64,000 nucleotides of DNA from Amorphoplanes friuliensis DSM 7358 (GTDB taxonomy: Bacteria; Actinomycetota; Actinomycetes; Mycobacteriales; Micromonosporaceae): positions 7,036,001-7,100,000 of the forward strand of contig NC_022657.1 in NCBI RefSeq assembly GCF_000494755.1, written 5' to 3'. Shown here piece after piece: positions 33,231 to 42,351 of this stretch. A program made the position numbers and the translations under genes. Within the stretch, counting starts at the first letter, position 1. Every line of letters starts with the position of its first letter. The notes under the pieces are model-generated. The model was not told the DNA's origin. It did no database searches and saw only the letters and a program-made list of their open reading frames with translations.

Positions 33231-34427
33231 TCAGCCGTGGGTGACGTTCAGGACGTAGAACTTGACCTTCGCGCCGTTCGTGGTGCTGTCGGACGAGGAC
33301 TGGTTGTACGAACCGGCCTTGAAGTACATGCCGTACGGGTTGAACGAGGACGGGATCGAGTAGCTGGTCGTGCTCCCGTTCACGGTCAGGTTGATCTTGT
33401 TACCGCCGGAGACCGCGATGGTGTAGCTCCACTTGGTGCCCAGCGGCACGTTGCCCACCTTGTGCAGGGTCTGGCCACCGTCGGGCGAGTTCTCCGTACC
33501 GAGGTAGATGTCGCCGTTGGGCCGGTAGTAGAGCTCGACCAGCGGCTTGGTCGACGGACCGCCGGAGCCCAGGTGGATCTGCCCGACGCAGACGTTCTTG
33601 GTGACGTTCGGGATCCGCAGGGTGGCGTTGAGCTTGTGCGAGCCGGCGAGCTTCCAGTCCGCGGCGCTGCCGTTGGCGTTCATCTCCCGCAGCTCGGACC
33701 GCGCGTACTTCGAGTTCGGCGTGGTGACACCCTTCTCGGGCGCCCAGAACGTCATCGAGCCGTCGGTCTTGTCGGTGAAGAAGTACGTCGGGTTGACGTA
33801 TCCGTTGGCCCCCTTGAGCTGCGAGGACGGAATCGTGGTGGGCGAGCCCGGCGATCCGACCGGCAACTGCAGCTGCCAGATGCCGAGGTTGAAGTTGCCG
33901 CCCGGCGCGACCGCCGGGTTCAGGCCCGAGGACGGCGGCGGGGTGCTTCCGCCACCCGGCAGCGACCAGGCCTGGTTGGCGGTGCCGGTGCAGGACCAGA
34001 TCTGCAGCTGGGTGCCGTTGGCCGAGCTCTGCCCGGTGGCGTCGAGACACTTGCCCGACCCGGTGTTGACCAGCGTGCCGGCCGACGCCGTCCACTTCTG
34101 GGCGGCCGAGCCGTTGCAGTCGTACAGCTGAACCTTCGCACCGTTGGCGGTGGACGCCGCGGCGACGTCCAGGCACTTGCCCAGAGCCTGAACGGTGTTG
34201 TCGGTGTTGCCGACCGTCCAGCTCTGGGCGCCGGAACCGTTGCAGTCGTAGAGCTGCACGGCCGTGCCGTTGGCCGAGCTGGCCGAGGCGACGTCGACAC
34301 ACTTGCCACCGAGACCGGTGATCGGCCCGGACGTGGCAGCAAGAGCGTTGGTGATACCGAGGACACCCAGGGTGCCCACGACAACACTGGTGGTGAGGAC
34401 AGCGAGGAGTCGGGAACGGCGCTTCAT
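33231..34427 (-). CDS. Secreted polysaccharide lyase family 7 (alginate lyase-like) with ricin-type lectin domain
   Basis: 398 residues from the ATG at 34427 (GGAAGG 7 nt upstream). Signal peptide (KRRSRLLAVLTTSVVVGTLG, cleavage near ALA-AT), then a CBM13/ricin B domain of about 125 residues with three QxW-type units (GSGAQSWTV, GSAAQKWTA, GTANQAWSL) and GKCLD repeats. A Pro/Ser linker leads to the PL7 catalytic domain (about 175-398). Its three hallmark motifs are present: RSELRE, the QIH strand with catalytic histidine, and YFKAGSYNQ with catalytic tyrosine. Alginate or another uronate polymer is cleaved by beta-elimination. QIH is the form often linked to guluronate-containing substrates, but specificity needs an assay. 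Confidence 0.9.
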   Translation of the reverse strand: MKRRSRLLAVLTTSVVVGTLGVLGITNALAATSGPITGLGGKCVDVASASSANGTAVQLYDCNGSGAQSWTVGNTDNTVQALGKCLDVAAASTANGAKVQLYDCNGSAAQKWTASAGTLVNTGSGKCLDATGQSSANGTQLQIWSCTGTANQAWSLPGGGSTPPPSSGLNPAVAPGGNFNLGIWQLQLPVGSPGSPTTIPSSQLKGANGYVNPTYFFTDKTDGSMTFWAPEKGVTTPNSKYARSELREMNANGSAADWKLAGSHKLNATLRIPNVTKNVCVGQIHLGSGGPSTKPLVELYYRPNGDIYLGTENSPDGGQTLHKVGNVPLGTKWSYTIAVSGGNKINLTVNGSTTSYSIPSSFNPYGMYFKAGSYNQSSSDSTTNGAKVKFYVLNVTHG

Positions 34428-34494
34428 ACGGGGACCTTCCACTGCTCGGACGGAGGCGCCGGTGGGGGCAGACCGTAATAGGTAAGACGCTGAA

Positions 34495-34523
34495 CAATTA
34501 CATCCCCGTCAATGTCCTGTCAA
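34495..34523 (-). promoter_or_regulatory. Sigma-70-type promoter of the PL7 gene
   Basis: On the minus strand TTGACA (34523-34518), a 17-nt spacer and TAATTG (34500-34495). Predicted start near 34488, giving a ~60-nt leader with the GGAAGG ribosome site. The rest of the gap up to 34648 shows no gene. Confidence 0.55.
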
Positions 34524-34648
34524 CGACTTCGGCAACAACTTCATCAAAGCTGTGAACAAGATCAGCCTGGCGGACGGCGGCGCGGGGACGGAGGATCGGA
34601 TCAACGCCCGCGTCCCGGCGCCGGCTGGAACCGACGAGGAGAACCGCT

Positions 34649-35671
34649 GTGCCCGTACCGTCGTCACCGCTGCGCAAGCTGGGCTTTCTCACGATCGGCC
34701 TGTTCGATCCCGACGATCCCCGGGCCGGGCACGAGTCCACGCTGGAGATCATCCAGCTGGGTGAGCGGCTCGGTTTCGACAGCGCCTGGGTCCGGCACCG
34801 CCACCTGCAGCACGGCATCTCGTCGCCGGTTGCTGTCCTCGCCGCCGCCACGCAGCGCACCAGCCGGATCGAGCTGGGCACCGCGGTGATCCCGCTCGGC
34901 TGGGAAAATCCGCTGCGCCTGGCCGAGGATCTGGCCACCGTCGACATCCTCTCCGGCGGCCGGCTCAATCCGGGTGTCAGCGTCGGCCCGCCGATGCACT
35001 ACGAGCAGGTCAAGAGCGCCCTGTACCCCGACACCGCCGACGCCGAGAACTTCAGTTACGACCGCGTGACCCGTCTGCTGACGGCCGTCCGCGGTGAGCC
35101 GGTCACGGACTTCAGCGGCATCGAGGGCTTTGAGGTCTTTTCCGACCGGGTGCAGCCGCACTCCCCCGGCCTGGGCCGCCGCCTCTGGTACGGCGGGGCG
35201 AGCCTGCGCTCGGCGCAGTGGGCCGGCGAGAACGGCATGAACTTCCTGACCAGCAGCGTCGTGAAGGCCGAGGAGTCCGAGAACTTCGCGGACATCCAGC
35301 TCTCCCACGTCCGGGCGTTCCGCGCCCACCACCCGGACGGTGACCGGGCCCGCGTCTCCCAGGGCCTGGTCGTCATCCCCACCGACAGTGCAACCGCCGA
35401 GCAGAAGGCCAAATACGAGGCGTACGCCCAGAAGCGCACCCCTCGCACCGCAACACCACAGGGACCGGCCCGCATGATGTTCGCGGCCGATCTGGTCGGC
35501 ACGTCCGAGCAGATCGCCGAGCAGCTCTACGCCCACGCGGCCTTCCGGGAGATCGACGAGGTTGCGTTCGCCCTGCCGTTCACCTTCGACCACGACGACT
35601 ACGTGCAGATCCTCACCGACATCGCCGGCCACCTCGGCCCCGCCCTCGGCTGGCGCCCCACCCCGGCGTGA
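34649..35671 (+). CDS. LLM-class flavin-dependent oxidoreductase
   Basis: 340 residues from the GTG at 34649, with GAGGAGA about 8 nt upstream. It is a luciferase-like TIM-barrel protein: LGFLTIGLF strand, GERLGFDSAWVRHRH, RIELGTAVIPL, ATVDILSGGRLNPGVSVG (the SxGR flavin-site motif) and LGRRLWYGGASLRSAQWA. It probably uses FMNH2 or F420 to oxidise or reduce an unknown organic substrate. Cytosolic. The next gene follows after 22 bp and may be co-transcribed, although it encodes an unrelated membrane protein. Confidence 0.85.
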   Translation: MPVPSSPLRKLGFLTIGLFDPDDPRAGHESTLEIIQLGERLGFDSAWVRHRHLQHGISSPVAVLAAATQRTSRIELGTAVIPLGWENPLRLAEDLATVDILSGGRLNPGVSVGPPMHYEQVKSALYPDTADAENFSYDRVTRLLTAVRGEPVTDFSGIEGFEVFSDRVQPHSPGLGRRLWYGGASLRSAQWAGENGMNFLTSSVVKAEESENFADIQLSHVRAFRAHHPDGDRARVSQGLVVIPTDSATAEQKAKYEAYAQKRTPRTATPQGPARMMFAADLVGTSEQIAEQLYAHAAFREIDEVAFALPFTFDHDDYVQILTDIAGHLGPALGWRPTPA

Positions 35672-35693
35672 CAGGGAGCTCTACTTTGAGGAC

Positions 35694-36449
35694 GTGGCCA
35701 CGTTCGCCGCCCTCGTCCTGGGTCTCGGGATCTGCCTGCTGGTCGTCGCCGGCCTCGTGCAGCTGCTGATGCTGGGCGACCTCCACGCCGTCCGGACGAT
35801 CCGCCGGACCACACCGTCCCCGGCCGCCTCCTGGCGCGCCGGCACCGGCCGGATCGCGGCCGAGGGCATCGTCGACGACGGCCCGGCGGGCCCCCAGTCC
35901 GGCCCGCTCAGCGCCGCACGCTGCAGCTGGTACCGCGTACGACTGGTGCGGGAGCCGAGCCGCAGCTGGTCGGACGAGGTCCACGAGGACGTGCTGCTCG
36001 ACTTCTCCTCACCGGCACCGCCCACCTTCAGCGACCACTCCGGCCGCGTGGTCCTGGACCCCCGGCTGTTCGAGGACACGTCCGGCCCGGAGCCCCGGGT
36101 CACCGAGACGACCACCGTGGTCCACCGCTCCGCCGCACCGGCCGACCTGCCCCCGTTCGTCCCGCGCCCCCAGATCGACGACCTCCGGCGCGGGGAAAAA
36201 CTCACCCTCACCGAGACCCGCATCCCGTACGCCCGTGAGGTTTATGCCCTGGCCCTGCCCGCCGGTGAGCCCCTGCTCCTGATGCCCAATCCCCAGGGCC
36301 TCACCGTCTTCACCACCGACACCCGCGAGCAAGTGCTCGCCGCCCGGCGCGACAGCATCGCCACCGCCCGCTGGATGACCCGCATCTTCGTCCTGGCCGG
36401 CCTGGCCCTCATCGTTATCTCGTCGGCCGCCCTGTGGACCTTCTTCTGA
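35694..36449 (+). CDS. Membrane protein resembling GIDE-domain proteins
   Basis: 251 residues from the GTG at 35694. The start is uncertain: GAGG is only 3 nt away and GGGAG is 15 nt away. One helix at each end (FAALVLGLGICLLVVAGLVQ and IFVLAGLALIVISSAALWTF) brackets a soluble domain. The segment PLSAARCSWYRVRLVRE, a downstream acidic HEDVLLDF, and DPRLFEDT resemble the GIDE (MULAN-type) domain, whose signature is a PLS-PC-WYR-like strand. Prokaryotic GIDE-like proteins lack the RING finger and have no settled function. Topology suggests that the domain lies on one face of the membrane. Confidence 0.6.
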   Translation: MATFAALVLGLGICLLVVAGLVQLLMLGDLHAVRTIRRTTPSPAASWRAGTGRIAAEGIVDDGPAGPQSGPLSAARCSWYRVRLVREPSRSWSDEVHEDVLLDFSSPAPPTFSDHSGRVVLDPRLFEDTSGPEPRVTETTTVVHRSAAPADLPPFVPRPQIDDLRRGEKLTLTETRIPYAREVYALALPAGEPLLLMPNPQGLTVFTTDTREQVLAARRDSIATARWMTRIFVLAGLALIVISSAALWTFF

Positions 36450-36545
36450 ACGTGCCGCATCTCGCCGGCTGTCCGAGATCCGGCAGCCCTCGCGCTTCCC
36501 CGGGTCGATGGTGACGGAGCAACCGCCCTCCGGAGAGGAGGCGCC

Positions 36546-38834
36546 ATGGTTCCGCTGCTGCCGCGCGCTGCTGTCACGCTGGTGCTCGGCCTCACCCCCG
36601 TTGCCCTCGGCGAGGAAGCTCCGCCGCCCGAGGGTGCCTTCGCCGTCGACCCCTCACGCCTGTACGGCGTGCCCGGCGATCAGATCTCGGTCGGCTTCAA
36701 GGACAAGGACCTCGAGGACCGCTGGACCATCCGGGGCTGCGAGGTCTGGTTCGAGCAACCATCCGGACCGGTGTCACGGTGCCCGGCCGGGCCGCTCTGG
36801 GAGGCGACCGTCACCGTGCCCGAGCCCGACCCGTCCGGTCGCACCGCCGCCCTGCACTGGCGGTTGTTGCTGATTGAGGCCGAGGAGGAGAAACCTCCGA
36901 TCATCAATCTGGTCCCGGAGCCGGGCGAGCTCCCCGGGTCCAGGGACTTCACCATCCTCCGGTTCGATGTGGAGCCGGATCGCCCGGAGGCCGAGCCGGG
37001 AGGCACGGTCGGCCTCACCTTCGTCGCCGTGACGCCCGGACTGGAGATCATCGATTGCGGGATCTCGGCGCCGGGGCGCGACGCCGCCTGCGACGGTGTC
37101 TCCCGGCCGAAGCAGTTCGGGCAGGTGCCGATCCCGCGCGACCTCAAGGACGGTCAGGTCACCCTCGGGTGGAAACTCACCTACACGTTCCGGGAACAAG
37201 TGCTCGGTGAGGCAGACGGAACGATCAAACTGCCGGTCCGTGCGCCACCGCCGCCTCCACCCGAGTTCAGCGTCGTGCCCAGCTCGACCACCGCGAGCCC
37301 CGGACAGCCGCTCAGCGTCACCTTCCTCAGCCTGACACCCGGCGTCACCGTCGAAACCTGCGCCGTGGCCCTCGACGGTCGCGCTCCCTGCAGCGCCTCC
37401 GGCGTCGCGGTGGTCATCATTCCTCCGGGTACGCAACCAGGCGCCGAACTCCGACTGCCATGGGATCTGGTGTACTCCAGCACGCGCCCCGGCGAGCAGG
37501 GCCGCACGGCGGACGGCGTGGTCGAGGTGGACATCACCGTGATCGAGCGGCGGTTCGCGGTGACCGTGCAGCCCCGCGCTGCCGTCCCCGGTGGCGAGGT
37601 CACGCTCGCCTTCGAGTCGCTCGTCGAGGGCGTCGACATCGTGGACTGCATCGGCTTCTTCCCGCGCGATCCGGGTGGCCGGTGCCAGCGCTCCCCGGAA
37701 CGGTGGCTCGCCCGCACCAGTGTGCCTGCGGACGCCGAGCCCGGTGCGTCCCTGCTCAGGTGGGGAGTCGCGTCACTCACCGCGGACGGCACACCCGGCG
37801 CGGACTCCGGCGTTGTCGCCTACCGGGTGCTGGCCCCGCCGACGCCGTCACGCACGACCGGCACGCCGCGTACCGATCCCCCGGACACGCCGTCGACGCC
37901 GGACGTCCCGGCGGCGCCCGACACGACTGCCCGGGTGCCGGTCCTGGTGGTGGTCACCGATCCGGAGTCGGCGGGCCCGGGCGAGGACGTGACGGTCACC
38001 GTTTCCGCCCTCGATCCCGGCGTCACCGTCACCGGCTGCACGGCGGGATTTGCGGGGCAGGCCGGCAGCGCCTGCGGGAAGTCCGGGGGCCGACGGTCGT
38101 CCACTGTGGTCGTACCGGAGGATGCGCGGCCCGGACGGCAGTCCTTGCGGTGGAGTGCGACGGCTCGGACGGACGCGGGAACCGCCGTCACCGACGCCGG
38201 GACGGTCACCTACCGGATCCTGGCCGGTGACGCTGTTGATGTTCCGGCGTTCTCGGTGCGGCCCGAGCCGCCGGCCGCCGAACCGGGCGGACGGGTGGCC
38301 GTTGCGCACCGGCCCCTGACGCAGGACGTGACCATCACCGGGTGCAGTGCCGGCTTCACCGAGACCACGATGGCGGCCTGCCACGAGACCGAGCGGGGCT
38401 GGGTCGCCGACGTGGCGGTGCCCGACGCCGCGCCACCCGGTGCCGGAACCGTGCTGTGGAAGGTCGCCTACACCCGCACCGGCGGGGAGGGCTCGACCGA
38501 CGGACTGCTCTCGCTCGACGTGCTCGCCGCGCCGAAGCAGGAAGCCGCCGGCTTCTGGACGACAGCTCGCGGGATCGGCTGGCGGGTCGCCCTCGGCGCG
38601 GCGCTGCTGGTCGTGTTCGCCGGCGCGCGTCTCGGCGGCCGCCGGCTCATCGATCGACGCCGACGGCCCGCTGCCGGCGGCGAACCCGAGCTGCCGGACG
38701 GGGTCCGGGTTGTTCCCGTGCTGCCCGCGACGTGGCCGGCCGCGACCATCAGCGAACCGGATGCCGCCCCACGCCGCCTGATCCGGCTGACCCTGCGGGA
38801 CCGCCGACCCGACATCCGCATCTCCGGGGAGTGA
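36546..38834 (+). CDS. Surface protein of six paired-cysteine Ig-like repeats with C-terminal membrane anchor
   Basis: 762 residues. After a signal peptide (LLPRAAVTLVLGLTPVALG) come six related ~95-residue units starting near residues 30, 137, 240, 335, 465 and 568. Each begins with an F-x-V-x-P-like strand, then PG(x)4-V-x-F, PGV-x-x-x-x-C and a second cysteine 10-15 residues later, for example GVTVETCAVALDGRAPC. A Thr/Pro linker separates units 4 and 5. A membrane helix (about 668-690, VALGAALLVVFAGARLGG) and a basic cytosolic tail of about 65 residues follow. No enzyme motif. It looks like a rod-shaped sensor or adhesin. The next gene starts 2 nt after its stop. Confidence 0.7.
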   Translation: MVPLLPRAAVTLVLGLTPVALGEEAPPPEGAFAVDPSRLYGVPGDQISVGFKDKDLEDRWTIRGCEVWFEQPSGPVSRCPAGPLWEATVTVPEPDPSGRTAALHWRLLLIEAEEEKPPIINLVPEPGELPGSRDFTILRFDVEPDRPEAEPGGTVGLTFVAVTPGLEIIDCGISAPGRDAACDGVSRPKQFGQVPIPRDLKDGQVTLGWKLTYTFREQVLGEADGTIKLPVRAPPPPPPEFSVVPSSTTASPGQPLSVTFLSLTPGVTVETCAVALDGRAPCSASGVAVVIIPPGTQPGAELRLPWDLVYSSTRPGEQGRTADGVVEVDITVIERRFAVTVQPRAAVPGGEVTLAFESLVEGVDIVDCIGFFPRDPGGRCQRSPERWLARTSVPADAEPGASLLRWGVASLTADGTPGADSGVVAYRVLAPPTPSRTTGTPRTDPPDTPSTPDVPAAPDTTARVPVLVVVTDPESAGPGEDVTVTVSALDPGVTVTGCTAGFAGQAGSACGKSGGRRSSTVVVPEDARPGRQSLRWSATARTDAGTAVTDAGTVTYRILAGDAVDVPAFSVRPEPPAAEPGGRVAVAHRPLTQDVTITGCSAGFTETTMAACHETERGWVADVAVPDAAPPGAGTVLWKVAYTRTGGEGSTDGLLSLDVLAAPKQEAAGFWTTARGIGWRVALGAALLVVFAGARLGGRRLIDRRRRPAAGGEPELPDGVRVVPVLPATWPAATISEPDAAPRRLIRLTLRDRRPDIRISGE

Positions 38835-38836
38835 CC

Positions 38837-39424
38837 ATGACCGAAGAAGCCACCACCGTCCGGTCGATCTTCTTCGACAGTCCCGCCGACGCCGTGTCCG
38901 CCCTGGCGACGGCCGTGCGGTCCGGAGCGGCCGGGGACGGTGTCGTCGACGCGCTGGGCCGCATGCCGGACGCCGGCAAGAAGGCTGTGCTGTCGGAAGT
39001 GGGCAGCGCGGCGGCGGGCATCCTGGAGCTGGGTATGCAGGACATCTTCGGCCAGGCCTGGGGCAAGTACACCGCGTTGCGGCAGGCTGCGGTCGCGACC
39101 GCCGCCGACCCTGGCAGTGAGCAGATCGTCGAGCTGGCGAGCCACACGCTGTCGTTCGACCACCAGCCCGGTGTCGACGTCCACATCGGTGACCTGCCGC
39201 CCCTGCCGATCACCCTGCACATCCAGCTGACGATCCTGGTGCAGGGGCTGGTGGCCGTCGTCCGCGGCGGACGGCTCCTGCTCGTGCGCACCGGCTCTTG
39301 CGAGGCGACCGGCACGCTGACGATCGCCGGCCGCCAGGTGGCCGAACGCCAACTGGCAGTGGAGTTTCCCCTGTCCCTCAGCTTCCGGGACGGGATCCCG
39401 CTGGCGGAGCCTTCTGACCGATGA
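38837..39424 (+). CDS. Unknown protein coupled to the six-repeat surface protein
   Basis: 195 residues; ATG 2 nt after the previous stop, with GGGGAGTG serving as ribosome site inside the upstream gene. The N-terminal half is helical (DAVSALATAVRSGAAGDGVVDALGR, AGILELGMQDIFGQAW). The C-terminal half is beta-rich (IGDLPPLPITLHIQLTILVQGLVAVVRGGRLLLVR). No signal or membrane helix was identified, so it is probably cytosolic and could contact the tail of the upstream protein. No family recognised. Its last 47 nt overlap the convergent VWA gene. Confidence 0.6.
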   Translation: MTEEATTVRSIFFDSPADAVSALATAVRSGAAGDGVVDALGRMPDAGKKAVLSEVGSAAAGILELGMQDIFGQAWGKYTALRQAAVATAADPGSEQIVELASHTLSFDHQPGVDVHIGDLPPLPITLHIQLTILVQGLVAVVRGGRLLLVRTGSCEATGTLTIAGRQVAERQLAVEFPLSLSFRDGIPLAEPSDR

Positions 39425-40475
39425 CCGTCGGTGCGCGGTTCCACCAGAGGGCGAGGCCGACGCCGGTGAAGGCCAGGAGGGCGCCGGCCAGGACGAACCA
39501 GACGGTGACTTCCACGTCTTCCTTGTGGAGGCCGATCTCGCGGGGCAGGTCGGCGAGGACGTCGCTCAGCTCGTCGGCGGCCTCGGCGCGGAAGTAGCGC
39601 CCGCCGGTGACGTCCGCGACGTTGGTCAGGGCTTCCTCGTCGATCTCCTGGTTGCGGCCGCCGCCGAAGCCGCCACCGCCGCGGGGGCCCTGTCCGAAGA
39701 AGGAGTCGCTGCTGACCTGGTCGGCGGTGCAGATCATCTGGGCGGGCTGGGTGGTGCCGAAGCCGATCGTGAAGACGCGGATCTTGCGGGCGGCGGCCTG
39801 TTCGGCGGCGGTCGCCGGGTCGACGCCGGTCGTGTTGGAGCCGTCGGTGAGGACCACGATGGTGTCGGGCTGGTAGTCGGCGGTCGCTTCCGGGAGGCCG
39901 TCGCCGAGGTCGACGCCGGTGGCCGCGACCTGCGGGTTGCTTTCGGCGATGGCGTCGATGGAGGTCAGGATGGCCTGGCCGATCGCCGTGCCGCGGGCCG
40001 TCTTGAGGGTGTCGATGGCGTCGAGCAACGCTTTCTTGTCGGTGGTCGGCGGGACCAGCAGGCCCGCGATGCCGGAGAAGGCGACCAGGCCGATGCGGGT
40101 GCCGTCGTCGGTCTCGCGGATGAACTCGCGGGCCGCGTCGGTGGCGACGGCGAGCCGGTTCGGGGCGATGTCGGTGGTGCACATCGAGCCGGACACGTCG
40201 ATCGCGAGCAGGATCGAGGTGTTGTTCGCGGGCACCGCCAGGGACGCCTGCGGACGGGCGAGGCCGCCGGCCAGGGCGAGCAGGCCCAGCAGGAAGAGGT
40301 AGACCGGGATGCGGCGCTTCCAGGAGCTGCGCCCGGGCAGGGCCGCGCGGATCAGCGCGACGCTGGAGACGGTGATCGCGGCCCGCTTGCGGCGCTTGTT
40401 CAGCCACCAGCGGGCGGCCAGGAGCAGCGGCACGGCGAGCAACGCCGCCAGGGCCCACGGCCAGTCGAACGACAT
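39378..40475 (-). CDS. VWA-domain membrane protein (BatA-like), last gene of MoxR operon
   Basis: 365 residues. Two N-terminal helices (LAALLAVPLLLAARWWL and VYLFLLGLLALAGGLA), a von Willebrand A domain (about 85-300) with the intact MIDAS motif DVSGSM and the VVLTDGSN strand, and a C-terminal helix (VWFVLAGALLAFTGVGLAL). A Gly-rich loop (GPRGGGGFGGG) with one cysteine nearby interrupts the domain. Metal-dependent protein binding in the envelope is expected. ATG overlaps the preceding VWA stop by one base. Confidence 0.88.
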   Translation of the reverse strand: MSFDWPWALAALLAVPLLLAARWWLNKRRKRAAITVSSVALIRAALPGRSSWKRRIPVYLFLLGLLALAGGLARPQASLAVPANNTSILLAIDVSGSMCTTDIAPNRLAVATDAAREFIRETDDGTRIGLVAFSGIAGLLVPPTTDKKALLDAIDTLKTARGTAIGQAILTSIDAIAESNPQVAATGVDLGDGLPEATADYQPDTIVVLTDGSNTTGVDPATAAEQAAARKIRVFTIGFGTTQPAQMICTADQVSSDSFFGQGPRGGGGFGGGRNQEIDEEALTNVADVTGGRYFRAEAADELSDVLADLPREIGLHKEDVEVTVWFVLAGALLAFTGVGLALWWNRAPTVIGQKAPPAGSRPGS

Positions 40476-41452
40476 CAGACGATCCTTCCGTGCCAGCGGA
40501 GGCTCAGCAGCGCACCGGCCAGGAGCAGCAGCAGCGCGGCACCGGCGAACGGCGCGGTCAGCTCGACCGGCTCCTTCTCGGTCGTCAGCCGCAGGTCGAT
40601 CGACCTGGTGGTGTCGGCCAGCGCGGCGGCGTCACCGGCCGGGTGGTACGCACCCCCGGTCGTCTGCGCGACCGCGGTCAGCAGGGTCTCGTCCAGCGCG
40701 GTGCCGAGCTGGTACCCGTCGACCTCGACCGTGGCACCCTGGGCGGTGCCGATGCCGACGGTCTGGATGCGGACCCCGGCCGCGGCGGCGAGCTCGGCGG
40801 CGGCCTCCACGTCCGGTCCACCGGTCTCCTGCCCGTCGGAGAAGACCACGATCGTCGCCGAAGGCCAGTAGCCGAGGTCGGGCGGCGCTGCACCCTCGGC
40901 TGGCAGGCTGACGGGCTTACCGGTGATGGTGCCGAGCGCAACGAGGATGCCCTGCCCGAGCGAGGTGCCGCCGCTGGCGGAGAGCCGGCCGATGGCGGCG
41001 AGGGCAGCCGCGTGGTCGTCGGTCGGCGCCTGCGTCAGCAGCGCCTGCTCACCGAAGACCAGCACGCCGACGTCGACGGTGTCCGGCTGCTCCTCGACAA
41101 AGCCGGTCGCGGCGCTCTGGGCGGCGGCCAGGCGGGTCGGCGTCACGTCGTTCGCGGACATGCTGTTGGAGACGTCGAAGGCCAGGACCACCGTCCCGGA
41201 GACCCGCGGCACGGCGATCTCCGCCTGCGGGCGGGCCAGACCCACCAGCAGGATCGGCAGGGCGGCGAGCAACAGCACGTACGGCAGGTGGCGGCGCAGC
41301 CCCGCCCGGCGTGATCCACCGGCGGTCAGCACACCGAAGCCGGCCGCGGTCAGAGCGGCCGTGCGGCGCCGCTGCAGCACCACGTAACCGGCGATCACCG
41401 CCGCGGTGACCAGCGCCGCGGCCACGAGGACCAGGGGGTACAGGAAGGTCAT
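40475..41452 (-). CDS. VWA-domain membrane protein (BatA-like)
   Basis: 325 residues, a paralogue of the following gene. Helices at the N-terminus (FLYPLVLVAAALVTAAVIAG and YVLLLAALPILLVGLA), a VWA domain with MIDAS DVSNSM and IVVFSDGQ, and a C-terminal helix (AGAALLLLLAGALLSL). It overlaps DUF58 by 4 nt upstream and the second VWA gene by 1 nt downstream, implying stoichiometric production of the two VWA proteins. Confidence 0.88.
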   Translation of the reverse strand: MTFLYPLVLVAAALVTAAVIAGYVVLQRRRTAALTAAGFGVLTAGGSRRAGLRRHLPYVLLLAALPILLVGLARPQAEIAVPRVSGTVVLAFDVSNSMSANDVTPTRLAAAQSAATGFVEEQPDTVDVGVLVFGEQALLTQAPTDDHAAALAAIGRLSASGGTSLGQGILVALGTITGKPVSLPAEGAAPPDLGYWPSATIVVFSDGQETGGPDVEAAAELAAAAGVRIQTVGIGTAQGATVEVDGYQLGTALDETLLTAVAQTTGGAYHPAGDAAALADTTRSIDLRLTTEKEPVELTAPFAGAALLLLLAGALLSLRWHGRIV

Positions 41453-42348
41453 CGGCGTCCCCGCCCGGAGTGCCGGACCATGTCGACGAGGGTGGCCAGA
41501 AGGTCCTGGTCGGTGGTCATGCGGTGGGCGTCGACACCGGCCCGGCGCATGCCCTCGGCGAGTTCCTCCTCGCGGGCGCCGACCTGCGCGGCGAGCCGGC
41601 CGCGCAGCAACGGGTCGCTGGTGTCGACGAGCAGCTGCTCGCCGGTCTCCGCGTCCTCGACCAGGATCACGCCGAGGTCGGGCAGCTCCAGCTCGGCCGG
41701 ATCGACCACCCGGACCACGACCACCTCGTGGCGATGGGTGAGCATCGCCAGGGGACGGTCCCAGCCGGGGTCACCGATGAAGTCCGACATCACGAAGACC
41801 AGGCTGCGCCGGCGTGAGGTGGTGGAGGCGGCCAGCCGCAGCATGGCCGCCAGGTCGGTGGTCGCCCCGGCCCCGGTCGCTGCCGGTGCGCGCATCAGCT
41901 CCCGGGCGATCCGCAGGATCTGGTCGCGGCCGGACCGCGGCGGGATGATCTTGTTGCTGCCGTTGTCGTAGAGGATCGCGCCGACACGGTTGCCACCCTG
42001 CGCGAAGAGCCGCCCGAGACTGACGGCCAGCTCGGTCGCGACCGACTCCTTGCCCTGCCTGCCGTCCACCGCACGCCCGAAACGCATCGAGGCGGACCGG
42101 TCGATGATCAGCCAGGCGGTGAGCTCGCGGTCCTCGGCGTACTGGCGGACGAACGGCTCGTCGAGGCGGGCCGTGACGTTCCAGTCGATGTGCCGGACGT
42201 CGTCCTCCGGCGTGTACGCCCGCAGATCCGTGAAGTCGATGCCGGTGCCGTGCCACACCGTGCGGTAGGCACCCTGGAGACGCCCGTCGAGACGCCGGCC
42301 GAGCCGCCACTCCAAGCTCCGCAACAACCGGTCGGGGGCCGTCGTCAT
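41449..42348 (-). CDS. DUF58 domain-containing protein
   Basis: 299 residues. The DUF58 core GTGIDFTDLRAYTPEDDVRHIDWNVTAR (about residues 30-60) is textbook, followed by a VWA-like half with a DRSASM motif (WLIIDRSASMRFG). No membrane helix. DUF58 proteins accompany MoxR AAA ATPases, and together they are thought to assemble or activate envelope or metal-centre proteins. It starts 3 bp after the MoxR stop and overlaps the downstream VWA gene by 4 nt. Confidence 0.9.
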   Translation of the reverse strand: MTTAPDRLLRSLEWRLGRRLDGRLQGAYRTVWHGTGIDFTDLRAYTPEDDVRHIDWNVTARLDEPFVRQYAEDRELTAWLIIDRSASMRFGRAVDGRQGKESVATELAVSLGRLFAQGGNRVGAILYDNGSNKIIPPRSGRDQILRIARELMRAPAATGAGATTDLAAMLRLAASTTSRRRSLVFVMSDFIGDPGWDRPLAMLTHRHEVVVVRVVDPAELELPDLGVILVEDAETGEQLLVDTSDPLLRGRLAAQVGAREEELAEGMRRAGVDAHRMTTDQDLLATLVDMVRHSGRGRR

Positions 42349-42351
42349 GCC

